64,000 bases of DNA, taken from positions 66,794,941 to 66,858,940 of the forward strand of contig CM055097.1 of the NCBI GenBank assembly GCA_029204225.1, in the 5' to 3' direction. Below are positions 20,191 to 31,014 of the stretch, one piece after another. Each line of letters begins with the position of its first letter. Position 1 is the stretch's first letter. The translations under genes and the position numbers were made by a program. The DNA is from Diphasiastrum complanatum. Taxonomy: Eukaryota > Streptophyta > Lycopodiopsida > Lycopodiales > Lycopodiaceae. The notes under the pieces are model-generated. The model ran no database searches and was not told the origin of the DNA. It saw only the letters and a list, made by a program, of their open reading frames with translations.

Positions 20191-20817
20191 CTCCTAGTTT
20201 TGGCATAGTTTTGACAATAGAACTTTGATCCAACTTTAGAATGATCTCCATACTAAGTATAGATCTCCTTTCTAAGGTTCTAAAGTATCTTTCATAATTG
20301 ATATAGAGAATAGTGTCCAAATTGGATGCTTCACTATCTCTTACATCAATTTTACACATCAAGATATAACTAGAACACGAAAAACCAAATAGAATGTGAA
20401 TGAAATGATTCCTCCATGTTTCAAACTATGAACTCTCTGGAAAATTACAGCAACCAAACAATAAACGTGAGTGATGACCATTTTCTTGCTTGTCTCCTCC
20501 AATTTTGTCCTTTCTTGATATGTCTCCACCATAGAATTCCATGAATGAGCCTCCATCTCCATCTTGCCACAAGAAACCATCAAACCTTGGAAATAAATTA
20601 GTAGGTGAGTACATTAATGATGCAAATCCAGCACCACATGACTCCATAAACCAAGTAGGTTGCACTAGTCCATCTTCAAGATCTACTTGACACAAGAAAA
20701 TGACCATGAATTCACCAAAAATTGACAATCTCCAAGTATTGGCACCAAGTAGCTCAACACTTGAGAACTTAGCCATGGATGAGTGACATAATGAACCCCC
20801 ATTAGCTTCATTTTGAT
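20191..20817 (-). CDS. cargo ORF of element G, same family as at 4.8-5.6 kb
   Basis: One frame on the minus strand (20776-20426, 116 codons) reads MAKFSSVELLGANTWRLSIF, then VDLEDGLVQPTWFMESCGAG, FPRFDGFLWQDGDGGSFMEF and YGGDISRKDKIGGDKQENG. The plus-strand copy at 4984-5333 is nearly identical but broken. The ~240 bp between the ORF end and the purine tract is also shared, so the two copies come from one element type. The protein is Gly/Trp/Asp-rich and has no motif I know. Absence of pol domains here is a property of the family and not a local deletion, because both copies have the same layout. Confidence 0.5.
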
Positions 20818-22030
20818 CAGATGATTGAAGTACTCTCTTTTTTCAAACAAGAACTTCTACTCAATGTTTTAGGTAATGACTCATATGATAATGATTCTTC
20901 CTCACTATCATTCACAATGACATCATTCAAAGTACATCCTACTTTGAACTCTTCACATACTTTGCTTCTTCTTGACTCGTGACTATGTCCCTCACCAAGT
21001 CTCTTGATAGAACCATTTGATCTACTCTCTATATGAAGACATGTGACTCCACTTGCTGGAAAAATGACTTTCTTGGAATCATAACAAAAGAATGTAGAAG
21101 AACCATCTCCTTCATGCATGCACCTAGCAACATCTTTTTCCATATAATCAAAGAAATCGTTAACAACAATATTTTCCAAGGAAGAACCTTCACCTCCATT
21201 GATGAAGTTAGCTCTTTCCTTACCTTTTGCATGCTTGGACTTTCCATGAAGAACCATTGAAAGACCATTATTATCCTCAAGACTAGCCAAGTTAGCACAA
21301 AGATGAACATCTTCAAGAAGCATATTAGATCTTGACCTAGATCTAGCATAAGGAAGCTTTTTAGAATTTGAATAAGCTCCACCAATCTTATTGATTCTAA
21401 AAGGGAATCTCCTTTTTCATTCTATCCTTTTTGTTAGCCATAACAAAAGCATCAAGCTTGAAAAGTCTACCTTGTCTATTGCCCCTAGCAACCAAGATTT
21501 CTCCATTTGTAATAAAACAAGCATCACCGGCAAAATTTACCATGTATCCTTTCTCTATCATTTGACCAACACTTAGCAAATTCTTTAAAAGTGAAGGAAT
21601 GTAAAGAACACCATCAAGTATTGCTTTCCCATTAGAAGAGAGACAAATAGGGATTGAACCAATACCTTCAATCACACATTCACCACCATTGGCCATGTGA
21701 ATTGCTTTCTTGGCTCCATCAAAGTGACCAAAGAAGTAAAGAACTCCTTGTGACTATTCATGTGTGAACTAGCTCCATTATCAATCCACCGTGAATCTTT
21801 GCCAACCTTCACTTGATATTGGGCTTGAAAAACACATCAAAAGAGAATCACCACCACCTAGATCCTTATCACTAGTAGTAAAGTTGATTTGCTTGCTACC
21901 TTCATCTCTTTGCTTCTTCAAACATTCATTAGCAAAATGCCCTTTGATTCCACAATAAAAGCATTTTAACTTAGACTTATCTTTCTTTTTGCCAAAAGAG
22001 GAAGTCTCACCTTGATCTATCCCTCCGATG
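20818..22030 (-). pseudogene. gag C-terminus, protease and conserved region of element G
   Basis: Downstream of the PBS most of gag is deleted. A zinc knuckle reading CFYCGIKGHFANEC is visible at about 21930-21975, then a decayed protease start (IDNGASSHM-like, Asn for Ser) near 21780. The ORF 21696-21397 covers ANGGECVIEGIGSIPICLSS and NLLSVGQMIEKGYMVNFAGD. A frame change near 21400 leads to the integrase zinc relic with KKLPYARSRSRS and then the H-like conserved region (168-codon ORF 21323-20817). No catalytic integrase residues follow. Confidence 0.75.
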
Positions 22031-22258
22031 AGACCTTCCTAAAGGACCAAAAATTGTCTAATTCTAGTAAACCAAGTGTGAAATCGGAATTGATCAAGTA
22101 TATAACCGTATATTGAGTTTTGACCTACAAAATATCAATTCTATACATGCAAAAATGCTGATTTTTTAGTAGAGATCAATCTAGCATGCTCTAGCATTGG
22201 TAACTCCTCCAAATCTTTGCTAAAGATGGCTGATCCTTTCATAACCTGAAACCCAATA

Positions 22259-22270
22259 GCTCGGATACCA
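22259..22270 (-). other. primer-binding site of element G
   Basis: The minus strand reads TGGTATCCGAGC directly after the LTR end CCTTCACA. It differs at one base from TGGTATCAGAGC, and element F (62086) has the same variant. Confidence 0.75.
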
Positions 22271-22738
22271 TGTGAAGGATTTCAAATCATTCAAGATCCA
22301 ATCCATGTCCCAAATCTCTGGTTACAATAAGGAGCACACCAACAATCCAGCCAATGTAGAAAAATCAGCATCTACATACAAAATGAGATGCAAACTAGAA
22401 GAGATATTGATCAAACATGAACCAAAACATAAATATGTTTTCTATCCATACAATTACAGTACCCTACTGTATTTCACACGTGTGAAACCGAAAATAGCAA
22501 AGTATGAGCATTCTACACACAAGATTGCAAGATATCACCAAGATAGTGCACCAACGAGTAGTAGAACCCAAAGAGAACCATGTATAGTGATGAAATGAGA
22601 GATAGAAGAGAGAAGATGTGTCTCTCCACGAGTTACATCCTTTTATAGAGTGTACAAACCCTATTTGGCCACTTGGCTTTCCCTCCAAAATGTAAACCCT
22701 ACTATTTTTGGGTCTAGATTCAATGTACCCAAAGTTCA
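22271..22738 (-). repeat. partial 5' LTR of element G
   Basis: It matches the 3' three-quarters of the LTR at 5594-6190, including the TATA-like CTATAAAAGGATGTAACTCG (in reverse complement) and the palindrome TTTCACACGTGTGAAA at 22472-22487. About 190 bp of its start is missing. Confidence 0.8.
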
Positions 22739-23069
22739 ACATACAAAGAGTTTATTTCAGAGGAGTTTGTTTCTAAAGAACAATAGAAATAGTTAGAATC
22801 TAAGGTACACCACCGTCGAAAAGTAGCCCTAGCCAACATGCAATCTAAACAAGATAAGTCATTTGATGACTTAAAATGTTTTATTTTCATGTTGACTAAA
22901 GGCACAAGATCTACTACTCCTTAGTTGTTTACACCTGGCACTATCCAGTTCTCGATTCCTCTTGTAGCAGCTCTAATTATAGGAAAGTATGTTATTAGAG
23001 TCTAACCCCAAGATCCTCAAAGACTTAAAATTGCCAACTTATAATGGGGAAGAAAAAGATATAAATATT
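22739..23069. other. unassigned spacer
   Basis: 331 bp between element G and the next copia LTR. No gene or clear repeat was recognised. Confidence 0.4.
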
Positions 23070-23577
23070 TGTGAAACACTGCCAAAATTGGCAAATCTAG
23101 CTTAAATAAACTATGTAAATATGCACATATGTGAGGCTATGGTGCCATGTACTCTAGAATAGGCTAGATCATGCTCATAGGGTTGATCAAGTTTGTTTGG
23201 TGATGATTCCTACATTGTAGGACCAAATCCTTAAATTCAAGGAGTAGGTTGATCAATCTAGCCACCAACATGGCATAACTCAAGGGTCAATCTAGAATGG
23301 CAAACTGGGGCAAAAATGCTCAATCATCTTCCTTATTACATGCTGGATTTTCACCTAACTCAAGATGGGGTAGAGCTTTTCTATGTACTATCACCTCTCC
23401 ATAGTAATGGCTCAGAATATTTTTGAGAGCTAACTGGCTATCTCGACTTCTACCACTATGTACTTTGTTTCTTTTTTGATCTAAATGAAATATAAGTATT
23501 CTAAACTTTATTTGTTATCCACATGCCATGATGAAGGTTGTATACCACACGTGTGGGGGCTAGATCCTCATAATGAT
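23070..23577 (+). repeat. partial family II copia LTR
   Basis: It starts TGTGAAACACTGCCAAAATTGG and aligns with the LTR at 42048-42738, sharing GTGATGATTCCTAC-type and TTATTACATGCTGG blocks. It contains CCACACGTGTGG near 23547. It is cut off before its 3' end, and the primer-binding site and leader are deleted. Confidence 0.7.
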
Positions 23578-23585
23578 CAATTATT

Positions 23586-25150
23586 TATGATTTCTCAGAA
23601 GTATCTTCTTGCACATCGGCCAAAGAGGCATGAGATTCATTAAAAACAATTTATGAATCCAATAACACTTCTAGAGTACTCATGATTAGAAATCAAATTT
23701 TTCAAAGCATGAGAAGAAGCCTAGGAAGGTGCACAAGACCATGTGCTTAGAATCAAGTCTCTCAACAAAGAGTGAGCCTCTATTGGAGAGAAGATTCAAG
23801 ATATGGAGCTTGTCCAAGTGATCCTAAATGGCCTAGGTGGTGAATTCACAAATTTGGTCCAAAGTTTTTCCATCCAAGACACTTTGTCTACAATTGATAA
23901 ACTTCATAGTGTACTTGTAGCTGAAGAGTGTAGGATGCTCCATACAAAGGCTAGGATGAACTCCTTGTCATTGCAGGATGGAGATGAGAAGAAAAACTTC
24001 TCATTTAAAGGCAAGACAAAGACCAATGGAGCAAAGAAGAATCATCAAAAGGTGGCCAAGGAGGAGGATGTACCATCAAGCTCAAATGGCAAAGGGAAGA
24101 AAGACAAATCCAAGTACAAGTGCTTCTTTTGTGGAAAGAAGGGGTACTTTGCATTAGAATTCTTCAAGAAGAAGAAGGCACAAGAAGACAAGCAAAGCAA
24201 CATTGCTCATCCAGAGGAGGAGGATGAGGAAGAAGAAGAATCATCCTTAATGGCATCCATTTCAACATCATCATCCAAATCCAACACAAGTGAATCTTGG
24301 TGAATGGATAGTGGGGCTAGCTCCCACATGACTTTCCAAAAGGACTACTTTTCCACTCTACTCTCTTATAATGATGTTAAAAAGTCTATTTTTAAGGATA
24401 GTGATCAAGAGTGTAGAATAAGTGGTGTAGGTACTATTCCATTGTACTTGGGATCATCCAAAAGGATAAATCTTGAAAATGTCCTTTATGTACCATCTAT
24501 CACTAAGTTGAGTGTTGGCCAATTGATGGATAATGGCCTTGATGTACAGTTTAAGCATGGAGTTTGTACCATCTTTAAATGATAATTGCATAGCTAAAGG
24601 ATTTAAACAAGGTAGATTGTTTAAATTAGAAGCTAATGTGGCAATGGAGAGTGTTAACATGGCAAAGGAGGAGATCACCAAAGTGGAGATATGGCACAAA
24701 AGGTTGGGCCACCCCAACTTAAAAGCAATGGAATAAATGTGTGCAAAGGATGGCCCCCGCAAGCATTTGTCAAGTGTGGTAACATTGTGAGGCTTGTAGC
24801 CTCTCAAAGTCTCATAAGCTTCCTTTTTCAAGATCAATTACAAGAGCAAACACTCCTCTTGAGATCATACATTCGGATGTGCATAGCTTCTCGCAAGCAT
24901 CCAATGGAGGTGCAAAGTATTATGTATCTTTTATGAATGATCATTCAAGATATGCTTGGATCTACCTTTTGTCCTCCAAAAGTTTGGTGTTTGATTTATT
25001 TGTATTCAAAACTCTAGCTAAAAATCAACTTAATACCAAGATTAAGGTATTAAGATGTGATAATGGAGGAGAATATATTACCAATAAAATGATAGACTTT
25101 TGTAGTTCTTAAGAGGGAGTTATCTTGTCATTATACCCAATCTAAAATGA
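23586..25150 (+). pseudogene. family II copia gag-protease-integrase remnant
   Basis: Gag starts mid-protein (EVSSCTSAKEA-like at 23586). The ORF 23803-24303 contains LVQVILNGLGGEFTNLVQSF, a knuckle CFFCGKKGYFALEF that has lost the His and last Cys, and an acidic Glu tract. TGA replaces the second Trp before the protease MDSGASSHM at 24304. The pre-integrase WHKRLGHPNLKAME ends in a stop at 24734. Integrase resumes in frame at 24879 with ASNGGAKYYVSF and LRCDNGGEYITNK, then stops near 25112. Homology ends near 25150 and RT and RNase H are absent. Its closest relative here is the element at 42.0-53.2 kb. Confidence 0.85.
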
Positions 25151-25914
25151 TAATGCCAAAATTGATTGCGAGTGACATCAAATTTGAGATTTATTGTGTG
25201 ATAGGGGGATTGAATTCAAACAATCCAAATGTACTAAACATGATATTGGTCAATTTTGGTGAGTTATTTTTAGAGCTCATAAGCTTGGCATTAATTGAAT
25301 TATGAGTAGCCATAGGGAGCATGAAATTGAAGTTATTTGAATGTACTAAACACAAGATTACTCTAAGTTGATCAATCTATTAACAATGCAATCTCGATCT
25401 AATCAGATATTTATAGCCTTTGGTTGTATCGGCTATGCATTTACTCAATGTGCTGATTGCAATATATAGAGGGCCAATAAAGACAAAGTGTCAGTGCCAA
25501 TGTTATAAGGATGATGTAAAAAACCTTTATAGCATAGATAAGGTCCATGATCAAAAAATTCATTAATGTTTTCATAGTTTAAATATTTGATATCAATTCA
25601 AACATTAGTTTTGGAAATTGCTCTACCATTAATTACAATTGGATGTAGAAGATGAAAATTGGTGGGTGATAACAATCAAAATGTGTATGTAGAGATGTGT
25701 TGTGCTCACACATGTAAAAAAAAGATGCAATAATGAACGTATGATATATATATATGTTATCATTTATAGTGATTCAAACGAAGGAAAAAAAATGAAAATA
25801 ATTAAAAACACATCCTTTGAAAACAAAATTTGACCTAAACATTCTGATCATCCCAAAGATCAACCAATTCTACAAAAACAATTGTTGCACCAAAACAGCT
25901 GATTCTTAATCCAA
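25151..25914. other. AT-rich spacer
   Basis: No gene seen. A short (TA)n run lies near 25745. It may be non-coding 3' sequence of the CACTA relic that follows on the minus strand. Confidence 0.4.
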
Positions 25915-28789
25915 TTAAATATCATTATAAGATTCAAACTCATTGGCCAATATATCTTGCAACTCATTTTCACTTAGATGGACTCCATCATTACTAAAAT
26001 ATTCAGCCCCAACTACTTTATTGTCTTTACTAAAATAATCAATACTATCTTTTTCATTTGCAACGTCCTCCAATTTATTTGTAAAATCTTCAATATCTAA
26101 CATGTTTAAAGATATAATTTCTATATTCTCGTTAGATCCTACGTTGGAGTTCAAATCCTCCATCTTGTCCTCAACATATGCATTTTTAAATATGTGTCTT
26201 GAATGTGGCTTAATTTGAAAAACATACCACCAATCATTGTTTAATCAGTCCGGATGAAAAAATACCTACACATTCAACAAATTATATGCTCATTAAACAA
26301 TAAAATATTCTAACGTCCACCGAAGATATATGATCAACAAACTAAGAAAATTATAAGTTGTAAAGCAACGGAATTATACTTGCTCGCAATGACGAGGTAA
26401 TACCAATGTGTCTAAAAAATCCATGTTTAATGTCTTGGGTGAATCAGTAGCAAAAAATCCATTAACATCTTTCTTCACAATTGCATTTGATCCTGTGTAA
26501 TTGATTCTAAACCATTTCACATCAAACAAAAAATATGAACCATTTTCACCAAAACGCACTTCATATATTTCTTGAATTGTGCCTACATACTCAAGCTCTC
26601 CAGAAATGAGATTTTGGTCTCGTGCACTACAACTTTCTTGGTGAAAAGATGCCACAACACCACAATCATATGTGCGTTGTTTCACATCGATTCGTTCAAC
26701 ACGATGATGGTGACCATATGCCCACATAGCGGCTATACGTTTGATACTATCATGCAACATTTATCACAAATTATACAATAAGCAATCATGCTAAAAGTCC
26801 TGTAATGATTTTACTAGACCTATGTAACATGTCAAATGATAAAAATCAATTAAAAAAACTTATCTTCCAATCACATCCTCTAGAAAATTTCAATTCCATG
26901 TCAGATATAATTTGTCCCTTGGCTTTTGCATTTTTTAGTGTGTCTTGCATCCACTCGGTGGTGCATGGATTAGGTAATGGTTCAATGTCACAAGAAGTTG
27001 AAAATTGGCCCTCGCCAATTTCTACGCTGTCTTTTACTAGCCATTGCTCTTTGTTTCTTCTCTAGCTCGTATAGTTCCAACCATTTATCCATTATTCTAG
27101 AATTATAGAGCATAAAAGTAGAGATCTTTTCTCGTAAAGCAGGTGTTAATTTCTTTAGACTTCCTATACCTTGAGATTTTTCACCTATGACCTTGTCTCT
27201 TTCCACATCATCCCATAATCTTGGAGACGATGGATCAATTTAAAGCAAAACTTCAAAAATATAAAAGAGAGATTCTTGTGCTAACCTACCCTCTGACATG
27301 CTTCCCTCGGGTCTTGCTTTTTGACGCAAAAAGTCTTTCAAGACTTTCATATACCTTTCCAAAAAAAACATCCACCTGCAAAAAAATAAAAAACATGAGA
27401 ACCTTAGTTAAATTGGTAAGCTTGATTAAAGCCATGAAATCTTATATCTGTATATGGAGTGCACTGGGCCAGTAATACCAACTTCTTGAACCAAGTGCAC
27501 CAATAGATGCACTTGTATGTCTAAAATAGAAGTCAAAAAATCCCTCTCAAGCATACATATAGCCTCCACCATGTTTTCATGTTTTTTTTGCATGTTCGCC
27601 TCACGAATCTCCTTGTTGCATATCCATCTACATCATGTATATAATATATGTTTCATTTTGTCATTTGTTGTTATTGCAAATGAATCCATCTAAAAACAAA
27701 CAGATAACATAAAGATGTATAAGTACCTCACAACAGCTGCTAGTTTGTAAATGGTCTCACGAAGATGCTCTATTAGACAACCACAAATGCACATTGAAAA
27801 TATATATTCAAGCATTTTCAACCAGTCATGAGATTTTAGACCATGAGCTTTTCATCTGCTATGAATGATGTTCAATGAATGAGCAAAATTTGTTGGTGTT
27901 CTCATCTTAGAAATAGTTGATCGCACACACTTGTACTCTTCTTTGCTAAGAATCCAACTTGCTCTTGGAATTCTATGGGTATTATTTCCATCTGCACCCA
28001 ACTTTGGCCAATACACTTTTTTTCGTTTTTGATAGTTTTAAGTCCTCTCGAGCATGCATACTATCTTTATCACCTGCCATGTGTTTCCATATTGATTCGG
28101 CCACATTTTTAAATATGTGCATAGGATCAAGCAAATGATTGATCAACAGATTATTCCAATATGATAAACAATGAAAAATAGATAGTCTTTTCATACCATT
28201 TATTGGCTTGGTCTCAGATTCAATCCAAAGTTTGTGCCAATCTGCCACTGACATTTTTGTTGGAGGATTTCTTGTCTCTTGTCCCAAATCCTCTTTTTTG
28301 TGTATTCCTAAATGGATAATCTTCAGACAAATATTTTCAATGATTTTCATATACAACTTTCTTCAAATGGCATGAGTGTCAACTATCAAGATTTGGTCCA
28401 CAAATGAGACACACATGATGTCCTGAAGTTGTAAAGCCTAATAAATTCAAACAAATAAACATAAGCATGTTCCACAGTACACTAACACGAAATTATTAAC
28501 AAATAGGCATGTTCCACAATACAATAACACGAAATGATTACCTAAACAACCATCCAATCTTGGATAGTCATGCATTGTCCACATTAAAATGGCACGCATC
28601 GTAAAAAAAAATTCTTGGGGCTGACGTGAGATGTCGTGGAATTGGACCCCTTTTCAATTCCTCAATTAAGGGTGCAAGGTAAACATCCATATTTTTCACT
28701 TTATGTTTTCCAGGAATAAGAAATGCTAATATTAGATGACCCTTTTTTATGCTCAAGTAAGGTGGTATGTTATAATTCACCAAAACCAT
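25915..28789 (-). pseudogene. CACTA (En/Spm) TNP2 transposase remnant
   Basis: Minus-strand pieces follow the order of a TNP2-type transposase. IPPYLSIKKGHLILAFLIPG with MDVYLAPLIEELK lies at 28789-28568. NGMKRLSIFHCLSYWNNLLI with LLDPMHIFKNVAESIWKHM lies near 28200-27990. Then KSHDWLKMLEYIFSMCICGC and LRETIYKLAAVV near 27830-27730, and ICNKEIREANMQKKHENMVE with HLLVHLVQEVG near 27620-27480. At 27206-26988 there is GIGSLKKLTPALREKISTFM. 26760-26374 gives a DUF4216-like block with LEYVGTIQEIYEVRFGENGS and DVKWFRINY. An acidic tail is at 26163-25915. Introns and several frame breaks separate the pieces. The N-terminal half of TNP2 is missing at 28789. No CACTA terminal repeat was found. Confidence 0.8.
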
Positions 28790-29539
28790 GGGCCAAGTAG
28801 ATCATGTGCTTGCTTTCATGGGAAAAGGACTCGCCATGTTGCATAAAGAATTTAATCAAGATGAAAAATTTGATAGAAATTGGGCCTTAACCATGTGCAC
28901 TCATATTAGGCACGAACGACAAGCCCTAAAGAGGATGATTAGAGCGGGAAAGCAGAGGCCCAATTGGGCTTCCAAAAAAGATTGGCGCAAAGTTGAGGTG
29001 GAACAAAAAAATCCCAACCCCGATCGGTTTACGCAACAAAGGGAAGCTACGCGGTCAAGGATTGCCCTATTGGGACAATCACATCTTGGTTTGGGGGGCA
29101 AAGCCAATATCCAAACCCAGTTTGTAAGTAAAATTTTTTTTTTTTCATTTAAAGTAATTTGGATTGTTTTTATTTTATGTTATTGTTTTATTAACTAATC
29201 AATGTTTGTTTTGTGACTTTAGATTAATGATTTTAAAAGGCCTTCTATGAAAGCCGAATACAAGATCGGGTATCAACAAGGATACTTGGCTTTGGTGGAT
29301 CACATGAAAGAAAAAGGGATATTGCCATTGGTAAGAATTAGTTCTTTATTGATTTTTGTGCTTTAGAATCACTAAATCTAAAAGGTGTTTAATCTAATGC
29401 TTGTATTTTTTGAATTTTGTAGAGAGGATCCACATTAAGCGCACCAAGCGGAGAGGCCGATGATGAAAATGTTCCATTGGATCAAGGGGAGGAAGAGGAA
29501 GATGAAGATGAAGATGGAAATTCCATTGAAGATAATTAA
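28788..29539 (+). CDS. small three-exon gene, possibly CACTA-associated
   Basis: Exon 1, 28788-29123 (112 codons): MGQVDHVLAFMGKGLAMLHK, then RQALKRMIRAGKQRPNWASK and QREATRSRIALLGQSHLGLG. Exon 2, 29223-29330: KAEYKIGYQQGYLALVDHMK. Exon 3, 29423-29539: an acidic Glu/Asp tail to a TAA. Introns 29124-29222 and 29331-29422 have GTAAGT/GTAAGA donors and TTTAG/TGTAG acceptors, and all joins keep frame. The basic middle part (NPDRF..REATRSR..LGQSHLGLGG) faintly recalls the plant Ptta/En/Spm family found beside TNP2 in CACTA elements. It abuts the TNP2 remnant head-to-head, so its true start may be lost upstream. Ordered introns without stops suggest it is young or functional. Confidence 0.55.
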
Positions 29540-29799
29540 GTATCTATTTAGTTTATTATGTAATGTGATATAGAAAAGTTGGATATTTTGATACCCCATT
29601 TTCAAATCTATGTACTCTTTCTTTATCATAATACTAAAGTTTTTGTTATTTTGTACATGATTGTCTTTGTATCAATTTTGTATATGATTGTCTTTGATAT
29701 CAAACAATTAATGAATCAAACAAACAATGATTTATTTATAAGCATATTGAAACATATCTCATTGTCTCTCTTGATGATTGTTGATACTTGTGATTGATG
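29540..29799. other. 3' flank of the spliced gene, spacer
   Basis: AT-rich, no gene. It ends at the LTR of element C. Confidence 0.4.
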
Positions 29800-30827
29800 T
29801 GTTGGATTTATTACTTCTGCTCTCATTAAATCCCATTTTAATCTGCCTCCATTCATGTTGCATATTTACTAACGTTGTCGCGCAACCTGCATATTTACAC
29901 GCAAATTCGCATAGACAAATAAAAGGTGAAAGAATCGCAACACTGTGTTTTTACACAGGTTATGGTGACAGGCAAAACGTCATCACCAACGATCACTTCA
30001 GCACTGACTGACGTCGCACCTTTTCATGCTCACCCCATGCAGCTGCGCTAATAGACTGGACAACGATTACAGCCACCCACGATCTCTTATAGACAACACA
30101 TCCACTGTATTGTCCACATCTGCACACCTGTAATATAATGTATATATACTGGATTCCATTTGCGTATTCAGGTTAATGGGTCAATAAGTTGATGAGTGAA
30201 GAGACAGATACAGAAGTAGACGAAGTAGATGCCCTAAGCATTGATTCTTCATTCTTGTCAGAATTACGATTTCATCCCTTTTTACAGATTGAAATAAGTT
30301 TCGTAGGGCACGCGGTTTCATTCGCTATTATCTTGTGCTCTACCGCATTATTAACATGTATACATGATATACTTAATCTGATACAACTCTTTGTTCTGCA
30401 TTCAAATCTATGTTAATATAGCTATGCTTATTCTTCATTCTGTCTGATCTTTCTAGTTGTTCCTTCTGCTAATAGTCGACTAACATTTATTCTCGTCTTT
30501 CACAAATCATTCGCGACTAATTATCAATCGAGCATAGTCTAGCTCTTCGTGAATCATATGCGACATATAGTTTGTCTTGCTATTCGCAACAAATTATTCT
30601 TCTGGCACTTCATCTATTAATGCTTGACTACGTAATCTAGAATGACCATGATTTCCATCATTAAAGTTCTGTTCATTCTGATAGGCGTAGTCATGCTTAC
30701 GGAGAGAGTCGTATAATTTGTTCCGTTGCGCAAGAACATTTTCTGTTCGAGTTCGTTTCTCGTTCGTTTCTTGTTCGAGTTCGTGTCTCGTTCGTGTTCG
30801 TCATTCATCTCCCCTCTCTCTCCAACA
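29800..30827 (+). repeat. 5' LTR of copia element C
   Basis: It runs from TGTTGGATTTATTACTTC to CTCTCTCCAACA, 1028 bp, TG..CA. Its first ~700 bp align closely with 34998-35698. TATATATACTGG near 30141 is a possible promoter TATA. Confidence 0.92.
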
Positions 30828-30839
30828 TGGTATCAGAGC
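30828..30839 (+). other. primer-binding site of element C
   Basis: TGGTATCAGAGC directly after the LTR CA end. Confidence 0.9.
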
Positions 30840-31014
30840 TATTTTCATAGCTTGATAAGCTTCCATAGTACAAGACTCTACTAGCCGATAGAGTTATTGT
30901 TTTCTTGTTATGTATTTTTCAGTATCAGATTTTCATACTTAAGTCATTGATACTTTCTCCTATCACTTAGACTAACTCTTCCACAAGGATTCCCAAGGGA
31001 AAGCCAGTCCTATC

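Larger units (their letters stand above)
20041..22738 (-). mobile_element. non-autonomous copia element G (family III)
   Basis: On the minus strand the order is partial 5' LTR, primer-binding site, deleted leader and gag, zinc knuckle, protease, conserved non-pol region, cargo ORF, purine tract, start of 3' LTR. It lacks the integrase core, RT and RNase H, so it could only have moved with proteins supplied by a relative such as E. Both LTRs are truncated at opposite ends. Confidence 0.75.
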
